Below, piece by piece: positions 1-7,396 of a stretch of DNA of 19,109 bases. A program made the position numbers and the translations under genes. Location of the stretch: contig CAZLTY010000071.1 in assembly GCA_964562575.1 (NCBI GenBank), positions 1 through 19,109 of the forward strand. Direction: 5' to 3'. The stretch's first letter is position 1, and the number at the start of each line of letters is the position of its first letter. The notes beneath the pieces were generated by a model. That model was given only the letters and a program-made list of their open reading frames with translations, ran no database searches and was not told where the DNA came from. Source of the stretch: SG8-4 sp964562575 (lineage in GTDB: Bacteria; Planctomycetota; Phycisphaerae; Sedimentisphaerales; Anaerobacaceae).

Positions 1-1062
1 CGATTTCCAGTATCCGCCGCCGAATTCAATCAGTACGATCTGATCGTGCTGGGCCCCTGTCGCCTCGACAGGTTCTCCGACGAGCAGATCTCTGGGTTGT
101 ATGATTTCGTCACTAAGGGGGGTGGCTCCGTCATCTTCCTGCCGGGCAGACGACCCTACGGACTGGCCGGATGCAAGATCGATAAGATCTGTACGCTGGT
201 TCCCGTGGAGTTCGACGGTCCGATGGATTCGGATCCCACGCACGGTCTGAGCATCACCGAGGAAGGCCGAGACCAACGCTACTCGGAGGCCGTCTGTCAC
301 GAACTCAGAGGCGACGATATCGACGTGGCCTATGCACACATAAGGAAGAAACCGGCCGCGTCCACCGTCCTCAAATGCGGACAACAGGTTCTGGTATGCA
401 CTCAACGTATCGGCCGAGGCAGGACCGCGATTATCAATGGCACCAACGTCTATCAACTCTATCGAGAGGATGAGGAGGACGGCCCTCTATTCAAATTGTT
501 CAGTGACATCGTCACCGACGTAGGGGCGCGACCCAATCGACAGAGCCACATTGAGGTATTTGTCAGGCGAGCCGGTGACGCGACAGATCTCATCTTTGAA
601 ACCTGCGTAACGGATCAGGCCTATGCCCCCGCGCAGCGGGCCACCGTCCTGCTCGAATTCAACGGCCGCATCACCAGCATGAAAGAGGCCTGGCCGGGGA
701 CATATATGGCAACGATACCGGATTTCCAGGGCACCTCGGTCTTCGCCCGGGTACGTGTGGAACATCGCGGCTTCTACCTGGGAGAAAAAGCGATCGCTGC
801 AGAACTTGATGACGTCAGGCACGAAATGGATGATACTCGCTGTGACAAGGAGTTTCTACGAGCACTCTGTGATCATGTCGGCGCAGAGTACGTTGACGCC
901 GAGAAGATCGGCCCGAAGACCTTTGATCGATTCCAGTCGTATCGCGCCGGCCGACAGGACCGACAACTCCAGCGTATCTGGCCAAGATGGCGGGTATTCG
1001 CATTCTTGTGTTCGATACTTGTTTTGCAGTGGTTCCTGAGGCGAGTGAAGGGACTTATATAG
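1..1062 (+). CDS. GATase1-like membrane protein, C-terminal part (5'-truncated by window edge)
   Basis: The reading frame is open from base 1, so the gene starts upstream; the GTG at 46 lies inside a beta-strand (YDLIVLGPCRL) and is not a real start. The visible N-terminal part has the class I glutamine-amidotransferase-like pattern seen in planctomycete BatA/von Willebrand-type membrane proteins: a hydrophobic strand, then SDEQISGLYDFVTKGGG and a second strand VIFLPG. No catalytic Cys is apparent, so enzymatic activity is not expected. The last 25 residues hold one membrane helix (about VFAFLCSILVLQWF) ending in basic RRVKGLI, a typical end for this family. A caspase-fold gene and a DUF4159 gene follow; in planctomycetes such genes usually lie downstream of MoxR ATPase and DUF58 genes, which would be upstream of this window (inference). 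The role is unknown, probably envelope-associated. Confidence 0.75.
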   Translation, partial: RFPVSAAEFNQYDLIVLGPCRLDRFSDEQISGLYDFVTKGGGSVIFLPGRRPYGLAGCKIDKICTLVPVEFDGPMDSDPTHGLSITEEGRDQRYSEAVCHELRGDDIDVAYAHIRKKPAASTVLKCGQQVLVCTQRIGRGRTAIINGTNVYQLYREDEEDGPLFKLFSDIVTDVGARPNRQSHIEVFVRRAGDATDLIFETCVTDQAYAPAQRATVLLEFNGRITSMKEAWPGTYMATIPDFQGTSVFARVRVEHRGFYLGEKAIAAELDDVRHEMDDTRCDKEFLRALCDHVGAEYVDAEKIGPKTFDRFQSYRAGRQDRQLQRIWPRWRVFAFLCSILVLQWFLRRVKGLI

Positions 1063-1087
1063 GCTATTTGGACTGGTGATTTGTAAA

Positions 1088-1951
1088 ATGATGATTAAGA
1101 AAATGGCTGGTATTATGTTAGGCAACCTGGGCATCCTGATGGTCGTCAGCGCAAGCATACACCAATGCAGTGCGCAGGCCAAGGATGAACCGTGGCATGT
1201 TGTCATATGTGGCGGCATTCTGCAGGACGCTCAGGCGAGTCAGGCCGAGGCACGCGTGATTGCCGGCCTTTCTCACTTCTTCACGGATCAACTCGGTATC
1301 GACCGAGAGGCCATAGATATTGTTTGTGACAAGCAATCACCGGCCTTTGGCCCTAACGCAACTGCATGTACCCGCAAGAGCCTTGAAAGGACGCTCCGGA
1401 ATCTAGTTTCGGACAGCCGGCGCATTGACAGATTCGTGTTCTACTACACCGGACAGGCCAACCGCGCAGCAAGTACACTGCGGCTGAATGTGCGAGGCCA
1501 AGACATCATCCATGGCGAGCTTGTACAATGGCTCGGCGCTATTAAGGCAAAGCAGCGGTTGATCGTATTGGATTGCCCGTGCGCCGGCCTGGCCCTCAAA
1601 GATCTGGCGGATCCCAACACGATCGTCGTCTGTTCGGCACGCGGCGATCAGTACGACAGCCCGAGGTTCAGCGAATACTTCGTGCCTGCATTGCTGCAAT
1701 GGGAATCAGATAAGTATGCCGACGGCCGGTTTTCGCTGCTGGAGGCGTTCCAAACCACGTCTCGAGAGCTGGATGCGTACTACGCACAAGAGAAGTGTTA
1801 CAAATCCGAAAACGCCCTGCTGGAAGACGACGGCGACGGTGTACCCAGTCAGCAACCCTGGTTGTTCGCCCGGAGCGGAAAGGACGGGGCCCGGGCCGCA
1901 CAATTCTACTTCAGACAAACACAGGCGACCAAACAACCACGAGGTCAATGA
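1088..1951 (+). CDS. Secreted caspase/legumain-fold (C14/C13-like) protein, probably catalytically inactive
   Basis: I chose the ATG at 1088 because GGTGAT (1075-1080) sits 7 bases upstream as a partial Shine-Dalgarno; a GTG at 1076 is possible but has no ribosome site. A signal peptide is visible (KK, then a hydrophobic stretch GIMLGNLGILMVVSASI, likely cut after CSAQA). The mature part has the caspase-like order: first strand WHVVICGG, helix, strand RFVFYYTGQ, strand RLIVLDCPCAG, strand TIVVCSARG, and a late ENALLEDDGDGV like the end of bacterial C13 domains. In active members the second strand ends in SGH and the third in DxCxSG. Here His is replaced by Gln and the catalytic Cys position by Pro, flanked by two other Cys. 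The gene lies 25 bases after the GATase-like gene and overlaps the DUF4159 start by ATGA. The role is probably non-proteolytic binding or regulation in the envelope; the fold call is from pattern only. Confidence 0.7.
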   Translation: MMIKKMAGIMLGNLGILMVVSASIHQCSAQAKDEPWHVVICGGILQDAQASQAEARVIAGLSHFFTDQLGIDREAIDIVCDKQSPAFGPNATACTRKSLERTLRNLVSDSRRIDRFVFYYTGQANRAASTLRLNVRGQDIIHGELVQWLGAIKAKQRLIVLDCPCAGLALKDLADPNTIVVCSARGDQYDSPRFSEYFVPALLQWESDKYADGRFSLLEAFQTTSRELDAYYAQEKCYKSENALLEDDGDGVPSQQPWLFARSGKDGARAAQFYFRQTQATKQPRGQ

Positions 1952-2790
1952 AAATGCACGAGATGAGAAGCAGACGAACATTCCTACGAAACATGGCGGG
2001 AACGGTGCTGGGGGGAGCTGGGGTAGCCTCAACGGCGTTGCCGGCAGGTCGTTCCGCAGCGTCAGGCCACGCTATTCCACCCGATCTTCATGACTACGAT
2101 TTCTTCATGGCTCGAGTGAAGTTCGACGACAAAAGCGCTAATGACCCATGGAATGTTCAACCCGCCGGTGACAACTACTTGCTTGACGAGCTTTGCAAGG
2201 CCGTCCGATGCCAGGTGAAGCTCATTCCGGCAATGCGCAGAGGCAGGCCCAGCCGCGGCGGCGTGAACGATTTCAATGCCATTGTTGACTTCAACTATGC
2301 CGACGATCTGCACAAGTTCCCGTTTCTCTTTATGACGGCAGGCGGGCATTACTCATTCAATGACGCGCAGAAACAGAATTTCAAACGCTACGTGGAGCAA
2401 GGCGGATTCATTCTAATGGATGATTGTATCTCTCATGACCCTGGTGACTTTTTCTACCACAGCTCGTGCCAACTGTTGGAGCATCTGTTCGGCAAGTCGG
2501 CCGTTAAAGAGATAAGCACAGGACACGAGATCTTTCACAACATTTACGATCTCAGCCGGGTAGGGATGCCGTACATTCAGGGGGTGAACTGGCCGCCGCG
2601 CGGCATATTCATCAAAGACCGACTGGCAATACTTCTCACTTCTACAGACATACATTGTGGCTGGGCGGATCGGACTCAGACCTGGTTCGGCCCTAATGTA
2701 ACGAGACGGTTTGGGGGCAGGGGTATCCATGGCTACAACGAGGCCATCATGATGGGCATCAACCTGATCATGTATGTGCTATCTCATTAG
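1948..2790 (+). CDS. Tat-exported DUF4159 domain protein
   Basis: 280 residues. The ATG at 1948 overlaps the previous stop (ATGA), which indicates translational coupling; the open frame reaches further upstream but only as a shadow of the preceding gene. The N-terminus carries a textbook twin-arginine signal (SRRTFLRNM, then a Gly/Ala-rich hydrophobic stretch). The mature part matches DUF4159: an opening strand FFMARVKFDD, NDPWN, then KFPFLFMTAGGHYSF, an RYVEQGGFILMDDC motif, GHEIFHNIY, and an end with LTSTDIHCGW and a helix GINLIMYVLSH. The fold is Rossmann/GATase-like, and no biochemical function is established for the family. It is commonly found in the same operon as GATase-like BatA-type membrane proteins in planctomycetes, as here. 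Confidence 0.88.
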   Translation: MKMHEMRSRRTFLRNMAGTVLGGAGVASTALPAGRSAASGHAIPPDLHDYDFFMARVKFDDKSANDPWNVQPAGDNYLLDELCKAVRCQVKLIPAMRRGRPSRGGVNDFNAIVDFNYADDLHKFPFLFMTAGGHYSFNDAQKQNFKRYVEQGGFILMDDCISHDPGDFFYHSSCQLLEHLFGKSAVKEISTGHEIFHNIYDLSRVGMPYIQGVNWPPRGIFIKDRLAILLTSTDIHCGWADRTQTWFGPNVTRRFGGRGIHGYNEAIMMGINLIMYVLSH

Positions 2791-2810
2791 CGGAATTACC
2801 TGCTTTCTAC

Positions 2811-2830
2811 CAACACCGGAATGGGTGTTG
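2811..2830. terminator. Hairpin between convergent genes
   Basis: CAACACC (2811-2817) pairs perfectly with GGTGTTG (2824-2830) around a 6-base loop, in the 48-base gap between the DUF4159 gene (+) and the ICMT-like gene (-). Its position suits a shared terminator. There is no clear T-run on either side, so intrinsic termination is only a possibility. Confidence 0.4.
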
Positions 2831-2838
2831 AATTTCAG

Positions 2839-3474
2839 TCAATAGATTCCCGGAATAAACCGATACTTCACTTTTTTCATGTACTCGACATATGAATCGT
2901 CATGTGACATAATATCTTCTTCAAACCTTGCTCGTCTGTCGTAAAGAACTATAATAACAAATAGAAGCACGGAATTGTACATGGAAGCATTCTTCAGGAC
3001 ATATCCCAATTTGATGATAATCGACGATACATACATGGGGTGCCTGACAATCTGATAGACACATTTGGTTTTTACATGCCTTAATGCAGGTAAAAAATCA
3101 TAACTCCTGTCAAGTATGATCGCTGTCACAATTCCTAATAGAATCGCAAACACTATGAGAACTTCAGCCCAGAACAATAGAATCGGCCTGCTGTTGGCGC
3201 CTTGTCTGAAAAAGAAGCCGGAGAAAGATGTAATCAGAGCCACCGCCCAATGGAAGGGATTCATGCTCACCACGGAGGGTCTGACCCGAATCAAAAAGAG
3301 CAATGAGATTGTTACATTGTAGGCAAGCCACAGCAATTCAGTAAGATCGAATCCTTTCAGAAGTGTCCGTGTATGAATGAAAGTGAAATATCCCCAAAAC
3401 AAACATAACAAAAAGCTGAAGTTTCGGCTCTTCAGAAACGATTCGATTGTACGGTTTCTTATCTCCACGGTCAT
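2839..3474 (-). CDS. ICMT/PEMT-like integral membrane methyltransferase
   Basis: 211 residues from the ATG at 3474; a TTG two codons upstream is an alternative. About five hydrophobic segments are visible (for example LLCLFWGYFTFIHT, TISLLFLIRV, EVLIVFAILLGIV, LLFVIIVLYD). The C-terminal half has the conserved isoprenylcysteine carboxyl methyltransferase core, YQIVRHPMYVSSII, followed by RRARFEEDI and a Tyr-rich KVKYRFIPG end. Members use S-adenosylmethionine inside the membrane to methylate lipids, isoprenoids or carboxylates; the substrate here cannot be read from the sequence. The gene starts only 7 bases after the stop of the upstream methyltransferase and has no strong Shine-Dalgarno of its own, so it is probably translated by coupling. 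Confidence 0.8.
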   Translation of the reverse strand: MTVEIRNRTIESFLKSRNFSFLLCLFWGYFTFIHTRTLLKGFDLTELLWLAYNVTISLLFLIRVRPSVVSMNPFHWAVALITSFSGFFFRQGANSRPILLFWAEVLIVFAILLGIVTAIILDRSYDFLPALRHVKTKCVYQIVRHPMYVSSIIIKLGYVLKNASMYNSVLLFVIIVLYDRRARFEEDIMSHDDSYVEYMKKVKYRFIPGIY

Positions 3475-3481
3475 TCCCAAA

Positions 3482-4348
3482 CTATAAACTGAACAGCTTA
3501 CTTCTCATATATAATCCTTTTTGCCTTTTGAAACGGACGCGGGTGATGACTGGCGGGGCATAGCGGTTCAGGATTGGCGTTGCGAACATTAGGGGAAACA
3601 GCCATCGCCCCACACCGCGCGGGAATCGCCACCACCGAAGCTCTCTTACCTCGTCGAGCGTCGGTACCCAAGCTCGAAGGGTCGGGGCTATTTGGTGACG
3701 GTCGATGCCCCAGGGCATCTTCGGTGTCGTCCATTGTGCTGTCTTCTTCCAGCCGCGTTTGACGGTCTTGCGCGACAACCACCTCGGGATCGTGTCAAAC
3801 GTGAACCACGCGTCCGGAAACCGCTCCGCGAAGTCCTGGAACAACAACTGCACCTCCTCCTCAGGCAGGTACATCAACAGTCCCTGGGCGGTGATGTAGA
3901 GAGGCCTTTCTTCCGGGACCTCGTCGAACCACGCCCGGCTGAGGGCCGACAGCGCCACATGCCGGTGTTTGTCATCCGGGGCGATGAATCGCTCTCGAAT
4001 GGCAATCGCCTCCGGCAGATCAACGCTCAGCCACAGCGTTTCATCACTAGCCACGCGAAAACGCTGTGTTTCGAGACCCTCTCCGAGGTTGACGATAACG
4101 CCGTTCGGGTGATGGTCGAGAAACTTGCGTAGTTCGGCGTCAAACATTGCGGATCTCACGGCGCTGGTCGGCTCCGCAGGACCGAAGGCCTTTTCGTAGT
4201 CGTAGTCCAGCGTCTGGTAGATCCGTACGGCCTCGGGATCGTGCAGTATGCCGTCATCGCGGATCGCTTCCGAGACGCGATTGTGCAGCGCCCACAGCAT
4301 CGTCTCCGGTATCCCAGACAGGTTTGGTCTCAACTTACGATTAAACAT
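3482..4348 (-). CDS. Class I SAM methyltransferase, TcmP/leucine carboxyl methyltransferase-like
   Basis: 288 residues. The start is ATG at 4348 with AAGGA (complement of 4353-4357) four bases upstream. The SAM-binding motif I is the strand-loop VIVNLGEGLETQRFRV, close to the VNLGAGLDTR pattern of the PPM1/LCM/TcmP family. It is followed by the acidic WLSVDLPEAI (motif II), a PLYITAQGLLMYLPEEEV segment and WFTFDTIPRW. Related proteins O-methylate carboxyl or hydroxyl groups of small molecules such as polyketides. The replacement of the usual Ala by Glu in the glycine loop (GEGL) is also common in members. It forms a two-gene unit with the downstream membrane methyltransferase, which suggests two methylations of one product or lipid (inference). 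No biosynthetic gene cluster surrounds the pair. Confidence 0.83.
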   Translation of the reverse strand: MFNRKLRPNLSGIPETMLWALHNRVSEAIRDDGILHDPEAVRIYQTLDYDYEKAFGPAEPTSAVRSAMFDAELRKFLDHHPNGVIVNLGEGLETQRFRVASDETLWLSVDLPEAIAIRERFIAPDDKHRHVALSALSRAWFDEVPEERPLYITAQGLLMYLPEEEVQLLFQDFAERFPDAWFTFDTIPRWLSRKTVKRGWKKTAQWTTPKMPWGIDRHQIAPTLRAWVPTLDEVRELRWWRFPRGVGRWLFPLMFATPILNRYAPPVITRVRFKRQKGLYMRSKLFSL

Positions 4349-4430
4349 GATATCCTTGCTTCATACAATATCACCGGGGCAATGAATGATTGTCTATTGT
4401 AGCTTTTTCCATTCAAGAGTTCCGCCAATG

Positions 4431-4455
4431 CCAGAGACAGACCCGCTGTCTCTGG
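4431..4455. terminator. Strong hairpin after the first sensor gene
   Basis: A perfect 10-bp stem, CCAGAGACAG (4431-4440) with CTGTCTCTGG (4446-4455), and a 5-base loop. It lies 24 bases beyond the stop of the minus-strand gene ending at 4479 and before the methyltransferase start. The T-rich side (TTTCTT) is on the plus strand, so on the minus strand the stem has no U-tract. It could be a terminator, an mRNA-stabilising stem, or a REP-like unit. Confidence 0.5.
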
Positions 4456-4478
4456 TTTCTTGTGGTGAGGATCGCTGG

Positions 4479-5534
4479 TTAGTTTGGATCAGTCGTTGCT
4501 CTTTTCTTTCTTCGTCTTTTCCAGACGATCAAACCCGCCGGGACGATACCCAATCCAGCAAGGCCGGCTTTTGCTTCAAGCGGAATGAAATGAATAAGAT
4601 CGCTGAGTCCCAACTCCGTATAGCCTTCCGGTGCGTTGGTGTCAAAGATGTCTTCATCAAGTTCAACATTATACTGATCCAGAATGTTGACCTCATGCAG
4701 ATTCAGGTCGTTGAACACGGTCATGAGGCTCTTACCGATGACCAGATTGGCTTCGACCCTGACCGGCAGTTGCTCTTTGATCCCGACCCAGATTTTACCT
4801 TTTAAGTTCTGAATATCAAAAACGGCCTTGGGGACAAGTCCTATGAAGGGATCTGCCTCTTGAAACTCAAAGCCCTCAACCTCGACGCCGTCGATGTTGT
4901 CTTGTCCCAGTTCCTTGTAGTCGCTCCCCACAAGCAGGTTGACGATGCCTTTGGGAGTCAGATTCTCCAACAGTTGCGCTTGTTTGTCCGTGGAGGTGAA
5001 CGCGACATACTTCTTCCAGGGCGGCAAAACAAGAAGAGTCTGTCGCTTCGACCGATTGAAGGTGACGCGATAGATCAGTTTGTCCTTGACACGTCCCTCT
5101 TCAACGAGGCCATGTTGCTTCGAAAAGTATTTCACGAGGTCGAATTCGTATTTTATCCCGAGAAATTCAAACACCTCGCCGTCCTCGCCCGGACGTAAAT
5201 AGGTTTTTTGGCCTCGTATAACCATTGTCTCAGCATCGGCAACTCTTTGCTGAACATCTGCGAGGACAATGCCCCCGTTTCCCGGCGTTCCAAACGGGCT
5301 GAGCAGAACCAATGCAACTGGTAGTGCGACTACCGCCGCTGCTGAGTATCTTGTAATTTTACTTTCCATGATTAATCTCCATATAGTCGGACCCGGCCTC
5401 AAGGCCTGGGGTCGGTTGTTTGAGGAATTGGTCAAAGCTGCAACGGCATCGGTCAATATTCGCTCGTCAGTTACTCGCCCGGCTTTGGCCCGAGCGCGTC
5501 CGACGGTCTTTTCAATCTGCCTTGAGGACTTCAT
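4479..5534 (-). CDS. Two-TM envelope protein, putative anti-sigma/sensor (module 1), LolA/RseB-like ectodomain
   Basis: 351 residues; ATG at 5534 preceded at 6 bases by GGAAGAG, which overlaps the sigma-factor stop at 5547. Order: a basic cytoplasmic N-terminus (about 1-55), IWRLIMESKITRYSAAA and one membrane helix (about 60-85), an external domain starting ADVQQRVADAETM that alternates strands in the manner of LolA/RseB-type lipoprotein-binding folds (about 90-305), then a second hydrophobic segment (AGLAGLGIVPAGLIVW) ending in KRRRKKR. The IWRxIMxSKITxxAAAA segment is familiar from many Phycisphaerae membrane proteins encoded after ECF sigma factors. A role as anti-sigma factor or envelope sensor for the adjacent sigma gene is inferred from position and topology; no classical ZAS or RskA motif is seen. 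It is a close paralogue of the gene at 6300-7379. Confidence 0.72.
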   Translation of the reverse strand: MKSSRQIEKTVGRARAKAGRVTDERILTDAVAALTNSSNNRPQALRPGPTIWRLIMESKITRYSAAAVVALPVALVLLSPFGTPGNGGIVLADVQQRVADAETMVIRGQKTYLRPGEDGEVFEFLGIKYEFDLVKYFSKQHGLVEEGRVKDKLIYRVTFNRSKRQTLLVLPPWKKYVAFTSTDKQAQLLENLTPKGIVNLLVGSDYKELGQDNIDGVEVEGFEFQEADPFIGLVPKAVFDIQNLKGKIWVGIKEQLPVRVEANLVIGKSLMTVFNDLNLHEVNILDQYNVELDEDIFDTNAPEGYTELGLSDLIHFIPLEAKAGLAGLGIVPAGLIVWKRRRKKRATTDPN

Positions 5535-5546
5535 ATATTCTCTTCC

Positions 5547-6068
5547 CTATAAGAAGGTCCTAAGCTTCTCGATGCCGTAACGATAACGACTCTGTACAGT
5601 GTTGATTGAAACATCCAGTTGTTCCGCGATTTCGCGAAACTTCATCTGCCCGTGTATGTGCAGGCTGACTACCTCGCGTTGTTCGGCGGGCAGTTTCGCC
5701 ATGGCCTCGAAAATCCGCTTCGACTTTTCCGAGACGATCAGTCTGCCATCCGGGCAATCCCGTTCGCCGGCACCGTCCTGCTCATCGATCTCCTGGGCGG
5801 GCGCCAACTGCTGTCTCCTGATCAGGTTCTTGGCCCTGTTCGCCACACATCGCATCAGATACCCCCTGAGATTGCGATTGGCCCGCATATCCGCCGGGGC
5901 ACCGACGAAGTGAACGAACACATCGTGCACACAGTCTTCCGCCGCGTCCGGATCAACGAGTAGGGCCATGGCTACGGTCAACAGGTCATCCTTGTACCGA
6001 TGGTAGATCTGACGCAGCGCATCAGGATCCGCACGCGATAAGCGATGTACCAGACGTCTATCCTTCAA
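5547..6068 (-). CDS. ECF-family RNA polymerase sigma factor (module 1)
   Basis: 173 residues. The start is TTG at 6068, supported by AAAGGG five bases upstream; no ATG lies nearby in frame. The sigma2 region is clear (ADPDALRQIYHRYKDDLL, then DAAEDCVHDVFVHF and LRGYLMRCVANRAKNLIRR), then a charged linker (about 95-115), then sigma4 with LPAEQREVVSLHIHGQMKF and the helix-turn-helix EIAEQLDVSINTVQSRYRYG. There is no sigma1.1 or sigma3, as expected for the extracytoplasmic-function type. It would direct RNA polymerase to a small regulon, controlled by the membrane protein encoded 12 bases downstream. The gene has its own 5' region (6069-6230) behind a terminator, so it is probably transcribed separately from module 2. 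Confidence 0.9.
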   Translation of the reverse strand: MKDRRLVHRLSRADPDALRQIYHRYKDDLLTVAMALLVDPDAAEDCVHDVFVHFVGAPADMRANRNLRGYLMRCVANRAKNLIRRQQLAPAQEIDEQDGAGERDCPDGRLIVSEKSKRIFEAMAKLPAEQREVVSLHIHGQMKFREIAEQLDVSINTVQSRYRYGIEKLRTFL

Positions 6069-6230
6069 AATGGCCCTTTCTGCAGTCTACAGATGCTGAA
6101 CGTTCAACCATATTCAAGACAACTGAACTGCTTGTTTTAGTCTAATATATTGACTTTCTCCCGACCAGCTTCACATTCAGCCGAGCGGATAATTTTCGAG
6201 GGCCATTCTCGTCTTTCCTCTTCGCGCACA

Positions 6231-6257
6231 GAAAAAGCCCTGTCCAAAAACAGGGCT
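6231..6257 (-). terminator. Intrinsic terminator of module 2
   Basis: Read on the minus strand: an 8-bp perfect stem AGCCCTGT (6250-6257) with ACAGGGCT (6236-6243), a 6-base loop, then a run of five U (complement of 6232-6236). It lies 43 bases beyond the stop of the sensor gene ending at 6300. This is a classic rho-independent terminator that separates module 2 from module 1. Confidence 0.88.
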
Positions 6258-6299
6258 CTTGAGTCGAATGTCGTTATGCCTTGCGGCGAAAGGCACCTG

Positions 6300-7379
6300 T
6301 CAGTTCTGGTTTGCTGTTGCTCTTTTTCTTTTTCGCCTTTTCCAGAAGATGATACCAGCGGGGGCAATACCCAAACCGGCAAGGCCGGCCTTTGCTTCAA
6401 GTGGAATGAGAGGAAGAATGTCACTGAGGGTAAATTCCGTATAGCCTTCGGGTGCGTTGGTGCTAAATATGCCTTCATCAAGTTCAACATTATACTGATC
6501 CAGAATGTTGACCTCATGCAGATTCAGGTCGTTGAACATGGTCATGAAGCTCTTGCCGATGACGAGGTCGCCTTCGATCCGGATCGGCAGTTGCTCTTTG
6601 ATCCCGATCCAGATTCTACCTGTGTAGTCCTGAATATCAAAAACGACCTTGGGGAAAATTTGTTTAATGGACTCAATGTCCCGAAACTCAAAACCCTCAA
6701 CCTCAACGTCGTCGATCTTGTTTCGTCCCAGCTTCTTGTAGCCGCTTCCAAGAAGCAGATTCAAGAAACCACTGGGAGTTGTTATGGTCTCCATTATTTT
6801 CGCAACGTCATCGGCAGAACTAAACGTCACATATTTCTTATCGGGTGGGAAAGCAATAAGGGTTTGTCGCTCTGGAAGATTGAAGGTGATGCGATAGATC
6901 AGGTTATCCTTGACACGTCCCTCCTCCGTGAAGCCATGTTGCTTCGAAAAATATTTCACGATGTCGAATTCGCATTTCATCCCGTTGAATTCGAACACAT
7001 CGCCTTCCTTGCCCGGGCGCAAAAAAGTCTTTTTGCCACGTTGAACCATCGTCTCAAATTCGGCAACTCTTTGCTGAACATCTGCGAGGACAATGCCGCC
7101 GTTTCCCGGCGTTCCAAAGGGGCTGAGCAGAACCGCCATTGCCAGCACGATAACTGCCGCTGCTGAATATCTTGTAACTTTACTTTCCATGATGAATCTC
7201 CAAATCTCAAAAGGTCTTGTTTTCGCGCTCCGGCTGGAATCTTGAAAGCCACAACGCAGCAACCGGGCTTCGTCCGGGTGTTTTTCGGCCCATTTCTCGA
7301 AATCGAACGTCTCTGGCTCACGCTGGATATGTCGTTCCAGCATGGGATCCAACCATCGATTGTCATCGTCATGTTTCAT
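6300..7379 (-). CDS. Two-TM envelope protein, putative anti-sigma/sensor (module 2), paralogue of module 1 protein
   Basis: 359 residues from the ATG at 7379. That start is preceded at 7 bases by AGGAGGTGAT (complement of 7387-7396), a near-perfect match to the 16S tail; a GTG at 7391 overlaps the sigma stop but sits inside this Shine-Dalgarno. The N-terminus (MKHDDDNRWLDPMLERHI..., about 1-60) is acidic, unlike the basic tail of module 1. From IWRFIMESKVTRYSAAA onward the two proteins align without large gaps: one membrane helix, ADVQQRVAEFETM, a LolA/RseB-like external domain, LNLHEVNILDQYNVELDE, NAPEGYTE, and a C-terminal hydrophobic segment ending in KRRKRKR. An anti-sigma or sensor role is inferred from operon position. 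The sigma gene lies directly upstream, and the terminator at 6231-6257 ends the unit. Confidence 0.72.
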   Translation of the reverse strand: MKHDDDNRWLDPMLERHIQREPETFDFEKWAEKHPDEARLLRCGFQDSSRSAKTRPFEIWRFIMESKVTRYSAAAVIVLAMAVLLSPFGTPGNGGIVLADVQQRVAEFETMVQRGKKTFLRPGKEGDVFEFNGMKCEFDIVKYFSKQHGFTEEGRVKDNLIYRITFNLPERQTLIAFPPDKKYVTFSSADDVAKIMETITTPSGFLNLLLGSGYKKLGRNKIDDVEVEGFEFRDIESIKQIFPKVVFDIQDYTGRIWIGIKEQLPIRIEGDLVIGKSFMTMFNDLNLHEVNILDQYNVELDEGIFSTNAPEGYTEFTLSDILPLIPLEAKAGLAGLGIAPAGIIFWKRRKRKRATANQN

Positions 7380-7386
7380 GGGACTT

Positions 7387-7396
7387 ATCACCTCCT
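7387..7396 (-). promoter_or_regulatory. Shine-Dalgarno deciding the start of the module 2 sensor gene
   Basis: AGGAGGTGAT on the minus strand, 7 bases before the ATG at 7379. It overlaps the stop codon of the sigma gene (7388-7390), so ribosomes ending the sigma factor can reload directly on the sensor gene. It argues against the in-frame GTG at 7391 as start. Confidence 0.8.

Noticed and set aside
3692..4132. 146-aa plus-strand frame opposite the TcmP-like methyltransferase
   Set aside because: Shadow; the minus-strand frame has the SAM-binding motif and a ribosome site.
6150..7166. 338-aa open frame on the plus strand opposite the module 2 sensor
   Set aside because: The minus-strand gene has a perfect Shine-Dalgarno, membrane helix and a paralogue. 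A similar antisense frame opposite module 1 arises from the same conserved DNA.
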